From contig OY759271.1 of assembly GCA_963662155.1 (NCBI GenBank), positions 14,360,898 through 14,424,897 on the forward strand: a stretch of DNA of 64,000 bases. The letters are read 5' to 3'. The notes under the pieces were generated by a model. It was not told the origin of the DNA. It saw only the letters and a program-made list of their open reading frames with translations, and did no database searches. This document shows positions 1 to 44,160 of the stretch, in pieces; within the stretch, counting starts at the first letter, position 1; each line of letters starts with the position of its first letter. This DNA is from Lamellibrachia columna. Its lineage: Eukaryota > Annelida > Polychaeta > Sabellida > Siboglinidae. A program made the translations under genes and the position numbers.

Positions 1-99
1 AAAACAATATTATACTGTGGGATTTTGTCCACTTTTCCAATTTTTTTCCATGGGTTTTGTATGTAGGGATTATGTAGCCTCTAATGCGCCAGACTGAAA

Positions 100-372
100 A
101 GAAGCTCCTGCTGCTGGAGTTAGAATCAGTTGGTTTGGGATAGAGACCACAACTCTGTGAGTCCAAGACAGGTTACACATTTACCCCTGTGTGGGATCTT
201 TTACGTCCCCCGGCATAGACACCAGGTAAACGGGACCAACAGATTTGAGTGTCTCTCGGGCAAAGCGAGGTGAACAAAATTGCCCAAGTTTCAAAACGGC
301 AACAGGTGAATTCGAACCCGGTTCTCCTGATTGACAATCTGGTGCTCTAACTGCTTGACCACCGTGCCACTT
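100..372 (-). repeat. tRNA-derived SINE
   Basis: Read on the minus strand this begins like a tRNA: a degenerate A-box region at about 340-368, then a B-box (GGTTCGAATTC, + positions 308-318). The body contains GGGGGACGTAAAAGATCCC. A degraded copy of the same body lies at 19185-19395, and the GTAAAA-ATCCC core recurs near 22750-22830, so it is a dispersed family and not a functional tRNA gene. The acceptor stem does not close and there is no clean anticodon arm. Confidence 0.7.
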
Positions 373-1689
373 ACAAAAGCTATAACAAGTGCCACTTAAT
401 CAGTAGATGATTGACACTAAAATTTATGATTAATATTTCAATTGCAGCTAATAAATATATTGTTATACAATCGACCAATTTTGTGTTAGTTAAATTGATC
501 AGATCACCAAAGCAATTTTTATTTTTGGCAAAAGATGAATGCATGGCATGAATCCAGGGCATGTTGCAAGTTACCCCCATCAACAAGGATACCCTCATCA
601 TCAAGTGACAGGTACTAATTTATGCTGCACATGAAGCTGGGCATTTTACATTGCAGTGGACATGGTGCACAATGCCACAGTGACATGGTTTAACAGAGAT
701 TAACATCAACACTAGTCAGGTACTCATTATCTACAGCCTAGTGAAATGATGCACTACAAATGAAAGGAATTGAACATCTTCAAACTCTGACAGGCTTGTC
801 AGATATCTAGGCAAGATCTGGTGTGACAGAACAGAGAACACTGCTACACTGCAGCTCGTTTGAAAAAAAACCAAAGTAGATTTTAATAGCTATATAAAAG
901 TGTTACATTTCTACCATCATGTGAGTGTCAAATACAGTAGTGCTGAAGATAATATTTGCAACAGTGGTGTAGAAGCAGTTGCCTCACTGGTATGAACAAT
1001 ATTCCAGCAGTTACACCCTAGCTTGTGTCGAAAAAAGTGGGCAAAGTAGGTTTGAATAGCTTGAAAATATGTTACATTTCTACCATCATCTGAGTGTTGA
1101 AATCAGTTGTGCTGAAATTAATATTTGCATTTGTTGCTGAAACAGTTTCCTCACCCATATGACCATTATAGTGGTTCTGGTCTCTCCAAAACACATCAAT
1201 CACATGGAGACAAGGAGGATTGGGTTTCCCTGTGTTGACGGCTGAAGCTACTGTCTCACAATGTGTGTAGAGTCTATAGACCCTGTACAATAACAGATGG
1301 TAGATGTCAACTGATGATTGTAGCCCTGTAATTTGTCACATTGGACACTCTCCTGTGTCTGCAGTAGCATGTCAACTTATCATCGAAGACAACATTTTAC
1401 AAATTGTTGCAGTAACAATGTGTCTCACGACCATAATTAATATTACAAAATGTGATTTTCACCCCTGGTAGCTCATAGACAGATTGTGGGTTTATGAAAG
1501 AAACATCTGATACTCAGTCCTGTTCCCATGCTAGATTGTTGTGTATTGACAAAAATTGACATACAGAGATCACTGCATCATCATTGTATGTGTCATTATC
1601 GCCTTTTAACTGCAGCTTTTTTGTTACCTTTTCATAATATCCAGAAGCAGTGCAGTATTTGGGGGTCTATGGTTGTGGTAGAAGCTGTC
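373..1689. other. Spacer with no recognisable gene
   Basis: I see only short chance open frames, no splice-flanked conserved peptide and no tandem array. A partial duplication is visible: the phrases around 905-950 (CTACCATCATGTGAGTGT) and 1078-1100 (CTACCATCATCTGAGTGT) are near-identical, so a diverged repeat of about 170 bp probably spans roughly 870-1130. Confidence 0.5.
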
Positions 1690-2690
1690 AGTGTCTTAAG
1701 GCTGACTGTGGTATTGGTAGAAGAGGTTGATGTATCAAGGTGTGTGGCTATGTGATCATAGTAGAAGATGTCAATGTATAATAATAAATAATAATATAAA
1801 TAATATTATTATTATGTGGACATAGTAGAATGTGTCAATGTATCAAGGTGTGTGGTTGTCTGGTCATGGTAGAACAGGTCAATGTATCAAGGTGTGTGGC
1901 TGTATGGTCATGGTAGAAGAGGTCAATGTATCAAGGTGTGTGGCTATCTGGTCGTGGTAGAAGAGGTTGATGTATCAAGGTGTGTGGCTGTCTGGTCGTG
2001 GTAGAACAGGTCAATGTATCAAGGTGTGTGGCTGTATGGTCATGGTAGAAGAGGTCAATGTATCAAGGTGTGTGGCTGTCTGGTCATGGTAAGAAGAGGT
2101 CGATGTATCAAGGTGCGTGGCTGCTTGTGGTTTTGGTAGAATATGTAAATGCATCAAGGTGTGTGGCTGTCTGTGGTTGTAGTAGAAGATGTCGATATAT
2201 CAAGGTGTGTGGATGTCTTTGGTGGTAGAAAATGTTGATGTTTCAATGTGTCTGACTGTCTGTGGTAATTGTAAAAGATGTAGATGTATCAAGATGTGTA
2301 TCTGTCTGTGGTTGTGGTAGAATATGTCGATGTATAAAGGTGTGTGGCTGCCTGTCTGTGGTCATATTAGAAGATGTCAATGTATCAAGGTGTGTGGATG
2401 TATGTGGTCGTGGTACAACATGTTGATATATCAAGGTGTGTGGCTGTCTGTGGTCATGGTAGAATATGTCAATGCATCAAGGTGTGTGGCTGTCTGTGGT
2501 CATGGTAGAAGATGTCGATGTACCAAGGTGTGTAGATGTCTTTGGTCATGTTAGAAGATGTCAATGTTTTAACATGTGTGACTGTCTGTGGTCATTGTAA
2601 AAGATGTTGTGAAGTATCAAGGTGTGTATCTGTTGTCATGGTAGAAGATGTCTATGTATCAAGGTGTGTGGCTGTCTGTGGTCATGGTAG
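1690..2690. repeat. Degenerate minisatellite, unit about 46 bp
   Basis: The phrase TATCAAGGTGTGTGGCTGTC, followed by TGGTCATGGTAGAAGA, recurs about twenty times with frequent substitutions and small indels. The unit wavers between about 44 and 50 bp. A short ATAATA-rich insertion interrupts it near 1778-1812. Open frames inside it are products of the repeat. It ends about 200 bp before the CCAAT-rich block. Confidence 0.9.
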
Positions 2691-2869
2691 AAACGCCTCT
2701 ATCCCGAGGTATGGCACTCTGACAGTGTATCTACAATCATGCTGGGGGCTACCCAATCATATCATCTCATGGCTGTACATTCATATCACATATACCTACA
2801 AACTGCTGTTGCCTTATTCACTCAACTTTTGGCTTCACCTCACTGAGCACAGCATACAATTAAACTGGG

Positions 2870-3173
2870 CCCGCCCACTTGGTGACTGCATCAGCCAATG
2901 AGATCAGACACAGTCTCCACCCACTGATGCTGCAGCCAATCAGGTGCGGCGGAGCGGAATGATTGGCACTGGGCTGTCTTCAGGTGGTCTACAGACAACT
3001 GTTGATTCACAGTGTTGTTGTTGCTGCATACAGTTGGTGACAGGTCTCCTAGAGCTGCACAAATATGTACACAGATTGCATGGGATTACAATGGATCTCC
3101 TTGACCAATGGCTTAATCAGTGATAGCCAGACTAGACAAGGATTGCATTAGTAATTGCTACAGTTGCCTAACA
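2870..3173 (+). promoter_or_regulatory. Candidate CCAAT promoter and non-coding first exon of the ABTB gene
   Basis: CCAAT boxes lie at 2895-2899 and 2936-2940, with an inverted one (ATTGG) at 2962-2966. The stretch is richer in G+C than its surroundings and has no TATA box. About 200 bp downstream, CTAACAG at 3167-3173 is followed by a consensus donor, GTGAGT. This fits a TATA-less NF-Y-type promoter with a spliced 5' UTR exon. The nearest gene downstream on this strand is the ABTB gene. The link to it is inference, because the acceptor of the first coding exon is not certain. Confidence 0.4.
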
Positions 3174-4680
3174 GGTGAGTAATGGCTGCTGATTCTCATG
3201 TGCAGAGACAATGCTGATGTCTTGGTTGGTGTCTGATTAGGTAATGTTATTTGTAGTCAATGAGAATTTAAGTAGTAAAGGAACTAGTTGTGTTGAAAGG
3301 GGTATTGACATGTAGTTGGTCACTAAAATAACATGTTAAATGTGTGTTTATTTATTGGTTTCTAAACAGGTGATTTTGTTATTGAATTGGTTTGATGAAG
3401 GTTGTTTTTGTTTATTTTTAATAATTCTGTAATTGTAAATACCTAACCTGCTTCAAAAGTGTGAGCTCGCATTGTGTGGTGTAAAATTATTCCATTGCAT
3501 TGTCATAACACATCATGAACAACAACGTAACCGTAAATCATACTAAGTGCTGATGATACATCATACCTTGTATGGACTTCTGAGAAAGCATCTTACTCAC
3601 AAAACTGTATGCCACTTAGAGTGTCAGTTTAATAGTCAGAATATTATGTCGATGGTTTTACCAATGTTAGAATTGTGTTAGCAGATTTTAGGTCAGACAT
3701 TGCTCTTATTGAGTGGCCAACATGCCAGTGAAAATGTTGTTCCAAAATTTGTTTCAACAGTCAGCGGAAATGTGACTGCCTGTGTGCAAGTCAGGTCTGA
3801 AATGCTGTGGTAGACGTAGATATGTATGTTTGTCGTCTTTTGGAACTAACAGAAACCTGCTTGTGTTGTTTGTTTGAGACGACTAATGAATCACAAAATC
3901 TTTCAAATATTTTTGGTAAAGCTCTTCCTTTTTGAATTACATACTTTGTGGGTGGCGAAATATATTTACAGACATAAGGCAGATATATGTGCTCCTTGGA
4001 AATGTGTCGTTTGGAACTAACACATGCTTATGTTGTTTGTTTGGGATCACAAAATCTTTTGCTTCCTTATAGTTTAGCACTTCCTTTTTAAGTTACATGT
4101 TTGTGGGGAGCATGGAATAGCATGGAATAGCATGGAATAGTTTTCATAGGGTGGAATAAAACCCACAACCTGGAGTGCTGCATTGATGCTTACCACTGTG
4201 GAACTGAGCTGTGTGCATGTGTCTGTGCGTGCATGCGTGTGTGCATGCTGGTCACCAGTATGAGTAATAAGTGTAAGTGTGAGGGCAACTGCTTGGTGCC
4301 AAATTAACAGTCCCGCTGTAGCCCGATCGTCTGCTGGCCCTGGGCCATAGTATGAATAGCCGTAACTTGGTGACTCGCCAAACCTTTGTTAGATACTATC
4401 AAACAAAATACATGTTGTAGATCGATAGAATCAGATTGCAAGATTTAGTGACTACTCTGTCTAGTGTCCGTCCCCTGGGCAAACAGCTGTCCAAAACGGA
4501 AATATAGACACTGAAATGTCACTGTTCTCATTGTTTCTCAATGGGTAAGGACAATTCATGAATAGGTGTGTATGAAATGTGATTTATTGATGTGTGTGTC
4601 AGCTGACAATGGAAATGGAGCCAAAGGCATAAATCAAATTAAATTAAATTAATTTTCTTTGTATGTATTGGGAGAAGACA
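3174..4680. other. Putative first intron, 5' part
   Basis: AT-rich sequence without a recognisable exon. It holds a three-copy direct repeat of GCATGGAATA at about 4110-4140, a GTGTGCATGC-rich stretch at 4205-4250, and two similar phrases (around 3840-3900 and 4010-4090) that share GGAACTAACA and TGTTGTTTGTTTG, suggesting a local duplication. Confidence 0.4.
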
Positions 4681-4797
4681 GTAGTTGTAATGTATAGTTG
4701 TAACGTATAGTTGTAAAGTATAGTTGTAACGTATAGTTGTAACGTATAGGTGTAACGTATAGTTGTAACGTGTAGTTGTAACGTATAGTTGTAACAT
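4681..4797. repeat. 13-bp tandem array (GTATAGTTGTAAC), about 9 copies
   Basis: Nine near-identical copies of GTATAGTTGTAAC run head to tail with single-base variants (GTAATG, AAAG, AGGTG). It stops about 10 bp before the LINE-C remnant at 4808. Confidence 0.9.
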
Positions 4798-4807
4798 TCT
4801 CAGAGAG

Positions 4808-5080
4808 TTGCTATAGCCAGACAGCCTGGCGGTAGTAGTGGATGGTGAGGCAGACCTTCAAGAATGGATGGTATGGTGGAAGATGTTTGTAGACATGAGC
4901 TAAGAGAAAGTCTGGATAATTCAGATGGGCTTAAGGTTAGGCAGTAAAAGATAGGAGATTGAGAGATGGGTGGTGGAGATGGCAGGGCAACAGGTATCAG
5001 TGATAGGAGAAGAAGGAAAAGGGATACCAATGCCAGCCGCACCCGAGACATTAAGGAACAAATTAAGAGTAAGAAATTGT
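4808..5080 (+). mobile_element. LINE-C 3'-end remnant
   Basis: The block GATGGGTGGTGGAGATGGCA (near 4965-4985) and the following GTATCAGTGATAGGAGAAGAAGG match, on the opposite strand, the tail of the LINE-C copy at 30075-31215. No open reading frame survives. Assignment rests on nucleotide similarity between copies inside this window. Confidence 0.5.
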
Positions 5081-6235
5081 TCAAAGGAATTTGTTTGCAC
5101 TGAAAAGTTTAAACAAGGAATATTATGCTAATTACTAGCATGTATGTAACTGTTGTTTCATATTAATTTTTCTGATGTTAGATTCAAGATTCTTAATATG
5201 GAGAACCCTTAATATGCATTTGTTTTCCTTCCATATTGTGTGTGTTATTTCCATACATTTTCTGGTTTTGATTTTGGTTTTGTTTGGCAGCCGCCATACT
5301 TTTGTACTTTCCCTGGATATAACACTCAGGTGAATATAATTGAAACCTGCAGAGAGTTTGTCCTATGCACCCCAAGACATCACCCCACCCCCCTGCTAGG
5401 AGGGTGATGTATCAGAGGTCATGATCTCATCTAGTGGTAATTGCTTGTGCGTGATTCTTTGCACTGCATTACAAAGCCATAGCCAAAATGAATGAAGTAA
5501 GAATTTCATTTCTCCTCTCAGCACATTTGGTCTGGTCTAGGCCATGACAGATTTGAGGGATGAGTCTTCGATTGGTGCAGAACTTGCAAGAAGAATTTAA
5601 TTTCAGAATAGTTTCTCCCTGTTGACGTAATTTATCACAGGTTGGTATTTGCATGCTTGTGGCGGGGTCTTTGTGAATCCAGGTATTCAATTTGCCTCCC
5701 AATACCATCAGCCTGGTAGGCGAAAATCCAGAAAATGAAAGGAGTGAGACCAACTCACTAATGTCTTTGTGTCAAAGCGGCTTGGATGTGGCTAATAATA
5801 GATGATGTGGTTACTTTTCTGGACAATTCATGAATTGCAAATAGTGTTCGTGAAAACACACGGTGATTAATGGTTATTTTAGAATGATTATTTTAACGAG
5901 ATCACCACCGTAAGTAACAACCCCCATGCAGAGGGTGGCTTGTGGATGAGGTATATATTTAGGCCTTCAGACAACATAACAGATAACTAATAGTTCTGTC
6001 TGTGTAGGCTTCTTCCTTGGCTTAGTGGCTGTCCCTCTCCGTTCTGGGGGTGGGGCTCTGACACCAGGCACCAAGGAAGAGTGACTTTTTTGAAATGATG
6101 ATTACTGTACGTATGAGGTATTTGTATTAAGAATTGTTTGGAATTTCTATTTTCTGTCTAGTCTCGAATCTATGGGAAAGGTTATAACCCTTCAGTTGGT
6201 TGCCTAAAACAGTTGACAGCATGCGTGTCTCGTGA
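5081..6235. other. Intronic or intergenic spacer
   Basis: I find no recognisable gene. A 94-codon open frame on the minus strand (5753-5469) has ordinary amino-acid composition, but I recognise no domain in it and it lacks supporting splice sites or a relative elsewhere in the window. Confidence 0.4.
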
Positions 6236-6238
6236 GGC

Positions 6239-6532
6239 ATGTCTTGTGATGAAGCATACATGTCTTGTGATGAAGCATGCATGTCTTGTGATGAAGCATA
6301 CATGTCTTGTGATGAAGCATGCATGTCTTGTGATGAAGCATACATGTCTTGTGATGAAGCATACATGTCTTGTGATGAAGCATGCATGTCTTGTGATGAA
6401 GCATACATGTCTTGTGATGAAGCATACATGTCTTGTGATGAAGCATACATGTCTTGTGATGAAGCATACATGTCTTGTGATGAAGCATGCATGTCTTGTG
6501 ATGAAGCATGCATGTCTTGTGATGAAGCACAA
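6239..6532. repeat. 21-bp minisatellite, 14 copies
   Basis: The unit is ATGTCTTGTGATGAAGCATA followed by C. Because 21 is a multiple of 3, several frames on both strands stay open (for example MSCDEAY repeated on the + strand), but these are artefacts of periodicity. The only common variant is TAC versus TGC at the end of each unit. Confidence 0.97.
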
Positions 6533-6599
6533 CAAGCAATTAACTGTTAAAACTGAAATGTAACGCAGTAGTATAACCACACAACACAACAGTGATCAT

Positions 6600-6855
6600 A
6601 GACGAGGGAAATATAAATATGAGTACCTGGCAATAGACAGTGGTGTATATATTTGCACAGTAATTGCAACATGGCTTAATGCTTCCCAGAGAAGTGTGGT
6701 TTGTGTTGGAGTGAACGGGTCTGCCAGGGTTTTTTCAGATGAGAGGCTGCAAATAAAATAGTTGTAGGTCCCTTCTGACAGGTGTCGAAGCCAGGAGAAG
6801 TAAACAAAATCTCCTTTGGAGTAAATGGTGGATACTGGTGCTATATAATACATCA
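6600..6855 (+). repeat. Dispersed SINE-like repeat, copy 1
   Basis: Shares the phrases ATAGACAGTGGTG, CAGTAATTGCA, CTTAATGCTTCCCAGAGAAG and GGTCTGCC with 20880-21010, and a shorter part with 28795-28875. Its 3' half (TAGGTCCCTTCTGACAGG, then AGGAGAAGTAAACAAAAT) resembles the body near 22740-22830. No coding capacity. Confidence 0.65.
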
Positions 6856-8385
6856 TTATATATACATTTATATAAATATGTTGACCTTATTTCTTAAAAA
6901 TAAGCAGCCATGAAAACACAAAAATCAGTACTGTGTCAGCCAAAGTACATAAACTGCCCGTGGTGCCTAGTGATTCATATTATCTTGCAGCGTTTTGTTT
7001 GCCTTTCAACAGATCCTTATTACCAGAAAACCAGAGTCTCAGATCTCCATGTATATAATATGTCAATGTCACTTCTAATAAATGTTTCCATGGACATGTT
7101 TTCACGCACCCCTGCCCCCCAGACATCCCGGGGTGTTTCCCCAAGGTGTATTGTTGTCTCGCACGCGGCGCGATAATTGCGGTGACAATTATGTGGAATA
7201 TTCACCTGAATTTTTGTGGGGTTGAAAGACCAGGGTGATATGTCCACCCCAGTGGGGGTTCAACCCCTGTGGAAATGTGGTTTTGCTAATAGGCCAGTGT
7301 TGAGGTAAATCAGGCGTAGGGTGTCAATGAGGCTAGGTAGTGTGGTGAATCGCTGTGGGAATAAATCGATGGCTGAAGGTCATGTTTGCTGGTTATGCAC
7401 ATGCATGCATGTGCACAATGTTTGTGCGTGCAAACGCATACTTCACATTCAAGCGCATGCAGTGTCTTTATGCGAATGATTTTAGTTCTTCAATGTGTGA
7501 TTATGTGTGCTCTTTTGATGTCAAGTGTTGTACAAAGTCTGACCATTTTATTGTAATATTGTCCTATATTGTCCTATATTGTCCTATATAGTAGTTTCTA
7601 TTGTCACCGTCTTGTCTGCCCAAATGCTTTTTAGTGACCAACGTATAAACAGGTAATGGTCAAATTATATTTAAAATAACATTGTGGTTCAATAAAACAC
7701 ATTTTAGGGTCAAGATATCAGAAAAGATATAGTTCTATATATTATATACTATGTAACATGACTTTTCCGACCAAGACGACCAGACCGTGAACCTTTAACA
7801 CAAGAACACTGATGTGTGCTGTGTTACCGTTTTCATGAGTTGACACTTAGGTGGTGTATCCCCACCTTATGGACGTTCCTTTCACACAGACACAGCAACA
7901 AAGTGAGCCGACTTGTAATTATACACCGCGAATCTTTTGAAGTTGTTTTTCTGACTGCCAAATGTCAGCTTGAGATCAAATGTATCAGTAAGTGACCAAG
8001 CCTTCTACTCTGGGCAAAGGCGTTGGCTCTGATGCCATGAAAACAATTACAAAGAACGTGTATGGTGATAGTATTGCAATACTGGTCAGGTAACTGGTTT
8101 AATGCATTCGGACAAGGTATAATAGTTTCTTAGAACTGTTTTTGCAAGTTTCTTGTGCTTTGGACATTGTGTGTCTCAGATTGCGTTCCTTTTGCTGGGT
8201 CTGGGGTTGTTTCATAGCCGTGGGTCGTCATTGGGCTCCTTCCTTCGTGATCTTTGGAAAGATCTTTGGGTTTTGTCCATTCTTTAACATTGTACCTTAG
8301 GTCATAGCAAATATCAATTGAAATGTGCATTCTATATGTAATTTTATATATGCATGCATGCAAAGTTTAACACATGCATGCACCC
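6856..8385. other. Spacer with no recognisable gene
   Basis: Contains a C-rich and CpG-containing segment at about 7105-7270 and three copies of ATTGTCCTAT at 7556-7590. I see no coding exon. The CpG segment could be a cis-regulatory element, but nothing in the sequence proves it. Confidence 0.35.
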
Positions 8386-8470
8386 ACACACATGCACGCA
8401 CGCACGCACACGCACACATATGCATATGCACACATATGCACATACACATACAAACGTTGCATGCATGACA
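8386..8470. repeat. CA/CGCA-rich simple repeat
   Basis: Alternating purine-pyrimidine run of CACA, CGCA and CATATG steps without a strict unit. Confidence 0.8.
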
Positions 8471-8643
8471 CACACAGTCTTAAGAAATACGAACAACAAT
8501 AAAATGCAAATATATATTAATTATATATATATAGAAACTGTTAAATTTTTCAGATATGTACAATTGTTTTGCGGTTTACGTAAACAAGTCTAAGATCTAA
8601 GTCTGACAGGCGGAGGGAGAGAAAAGGGGATAAGGGTTAGGCT

Positions 8644-8915
<272 letters not shown>

Positions 8916-9084
8916 CTGACAGAACTGACAGACACATGGTTGCCAATATCAGTGTCACTCCAGTCAAATGTTGCACAATTTAGGCAGATATTTAGGCTGA
9001 TGTTTAACTCAACTGTCATTCACCATCAACTTGCAATTGGACAAGCAGGGTGTCTTATCGGCCCCAAAAATGTGTCATCTATGT

Positions 9085-9230
9085 GTAGCATTTATACAAT
9101 CACAAATCATTTATTCCTTTCTACTGTCATCTACTGTGAGAATGAGTACTTCCTTATGTCCAATGTACTTGATCATTTTTCTACTGCTGTTTTAGCCTTT
9201 GTTTGTTTTGTCCTCTAGGTCTTTAAATGT
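9085..9230 (-). mobile_element. LINE-B tail remnant, strongly decayed
   Basis: The + strand phrases CATTTATTCCTTTCTACTGT, GAGAATGAGTACTTCCTTAT and TCCAATGTACTTGATC follow the same order as the better copy at 22382-22600 (TTTATTGTCCTC, GAGAACGAGTACTGG, TCCAATCTACA, TGATCC). It retains no frame. Confidence 0.4.
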
Positions 9231-9714
9231 AAAGAAAATAGTTCCTTTATGATAATCATTCAGCAGTGAAGTTCTGTGGCACAGTTCTGTCATGTGTCTG
9301 ACCTCCGATGGTGCACTGCTCGAGGGTCAGTCTACATCCTCACAAAGACTGCGTCAGATGGCTCAGAGTGGCCTTTTATGATTTTATTCCTTGCTGACAA
9401 TGTGAGATGGTTTGATTGATCGTATCGTAAACCCTTTGTTTTATAATCATCTTCAGGTGTGAACAGATGCGGATGACAGAGAACTGGTGAATAATCGAAA
9501 AGAAAGTCATCCGACTGTAGCAGTTTTTATGCCTGGTCTGGTGAGCACATTCAACGGATCTTTCATGTCCCATCAAATGTTGGATTATACATCACGATAG
9601 AAACCAATTTCTCTATTGCATGTTTGAATTAAAGGAGTTTCAAATGGATGTGATCATTTGTGGAAAGCAGACCAAATTTCTTGCTTGTCGCTTTTTTTGA
9701 AAATCTGAACAAAA

Positions 9715-42434
<32,720 letters not shown>

Positions 42435-43356
42435 ATACCACAGATTATGAATACAAAGAAATGTGCAGTTTGGCTGTCTGTTATTGCCTTTGAACAATGG
42501 AAGATTGTAGGTTGGAAACAAGCTGTACAGCGTATATGTGCATACAATTATGTTATAGAGGCCAACAAATGTTGCCCTTTGAAACTCTCCGGATGTATAG
42601 TTAATAAAATAAATTATATAAAATTTTTTATTATGCATGCATACCCGACATGCATTTTCGTTGAAATCTGTATTTTTAACTTGAAATTCTGTATAAAGTC
42701 ATATGACATATCTCATTGGTTAATTGGCCTGTGGCACTCCTATTCCAGTCAAGTTTATCAGACTAGGTTTTGCCGTGAATGGTCAAGTGTGTCTTTATCA
42801 ATTTATGATATATACCTACATCAAACGAAATCTGCCTAGCATCAACAGTATTTGTGGTTTGTACAGCTAACATTAAACATTTTTTATTATGCAGCAACAG
42901 GTATTTTTGTCATGTACAAAACTACAAATTGTTAAAAAAACTGTTGTGTAAGTGTTCGGTGCTATACAAAGCTATAGCATGTTAACATGGCGAAGGTGAA
43001 AGTTGAAAGGTCAGGGGTTTGTGCAATGTTATCAAGTAGTACAAATGATAGAATGTCTACATCAGTATTTGGTGAAATGTACAGAAATGTGTCGATGTAC
43101 CGATTTAGATTCGGTCTCACAAGTTTGGTTTATTTTCTGTGTAAGAATGTTCTCAAGGAACACGTAAATTATTTCAGTGTGCATGAAAGCAAGTGGCTTA
43201 GTCACATTTCTTGTTAGTCGAATAAACTTGGTTGCTATCATTCAAGAGGTGACATATGCGGCGTTATGTTTGTAGGTTTTTTATTTAGACAGGACATTTA
43301 AAACCAAACTTTGGAATATGTATACTGTTAACTAGTAACCAGCAAAAATCTTGATG

Positions 43357-43403
<47 letters not shown>

Positions 43404-43581
43404 CATACAGTAAGCCTGCATTTCACCATGTAAGTATTGTCACTGTTGGTTGTGTTATATGTTGTATTTCATATATTAATATATAGAATAAAATGGACAT
43501 TACAATTTTGGAGACAGATGAACTGAACACTTTGTGTTATGTACATGTATATTTTTTATTATATAAAAAAATTGCAATAAA
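42435..43581 (+). other. ABTB 3' UTR candidate
   Basis: AATAAA signals lie at 42603-42608 and 43576-43581, so short and long 3' UTRs are both possible. The segment carries one copy of the dispersed repeat shared with intron 2 and a (TA)n tract at 43354-43402. Confidence 0.45.
42660..42850 (+). repeat. Dispersed repeat, pair member 2
   Basis: TTGAAATCTGTATTTTTAAC then TTGAAATTCTGTATAAAGT and TATACCTACATCAAACGAAA match 26547-26725. Confidence 0.7.
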
Positions 43582-44097
43582 AAATGCATGTTTTAGCTGA
43601 AGGATTATTTGTTTCTTCCCAAATGAATATATCTATAATTGAAAACAACTGCAATAGAGGTTTCCCAAGCAGATATCTTTACAATCGTCTGTTGATCAAA
43701 TGTTTGTTGAACAAGTCCGTAACAATGCTTGCCCAATCTAGTACAAAAATATTTAATAAATTTAATGATTGTGTCAACAATGAATACGTTGTACCAACAG
43801 CCCTGTATGCTGCTATTTAACAGAAAGCACATCGTGTATTGTTTAGTGCATATCTTTTCTCTGGTTTATATGCAATTTAAACTGTTTATGCCTCCATAAG
43901 ACGAGATGCTGGTCACTTTATGTGGATGATGTTAAGTTAAGAAAGTTAAGTTAAGAATAATCAACAATTTTTATATAATTTAATATAATTTAACAAAATC
44001 AGCACACACAAAGTTATATTCTACCTCAGTTGATTGGAGGCCCATTGTTAAAAAATATTTAGTGTTCGGTTGGGGCAGAACGAAAACACAATCTTCC

Positions 44098-44160
44098 TCA
44101 TTTGTTCATTTCCTTCCTGTTTTTATGACTCATTGATCCAATGTCATGTCCTGGCCACAC
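44098..44160 (-). CDS. IMMP1L: IMMP1L terminal exon
   Basis: [20 protein letters not shown] and stop, after acceptor CTATTGCAG. VWP matches IWP of human IMMP1L; the tail is otherwise divergent, as usual for the family. Confidence 0.85.
   Translation of the reverse strand: MWPGHDIGSMSHKNRKEMNK

Noticed and set aside
300..372. Possible tRNA gene on the minus strand
   Set aside because: It has box-like sequences but no closed cloverleaf, and is fused to a dispersed SINE body.
5469..5753. 94-codon minus-strand frame with protein-like composition
   Set aside because: No family recognised and no start, splice or repeat support; kept only as spacer.
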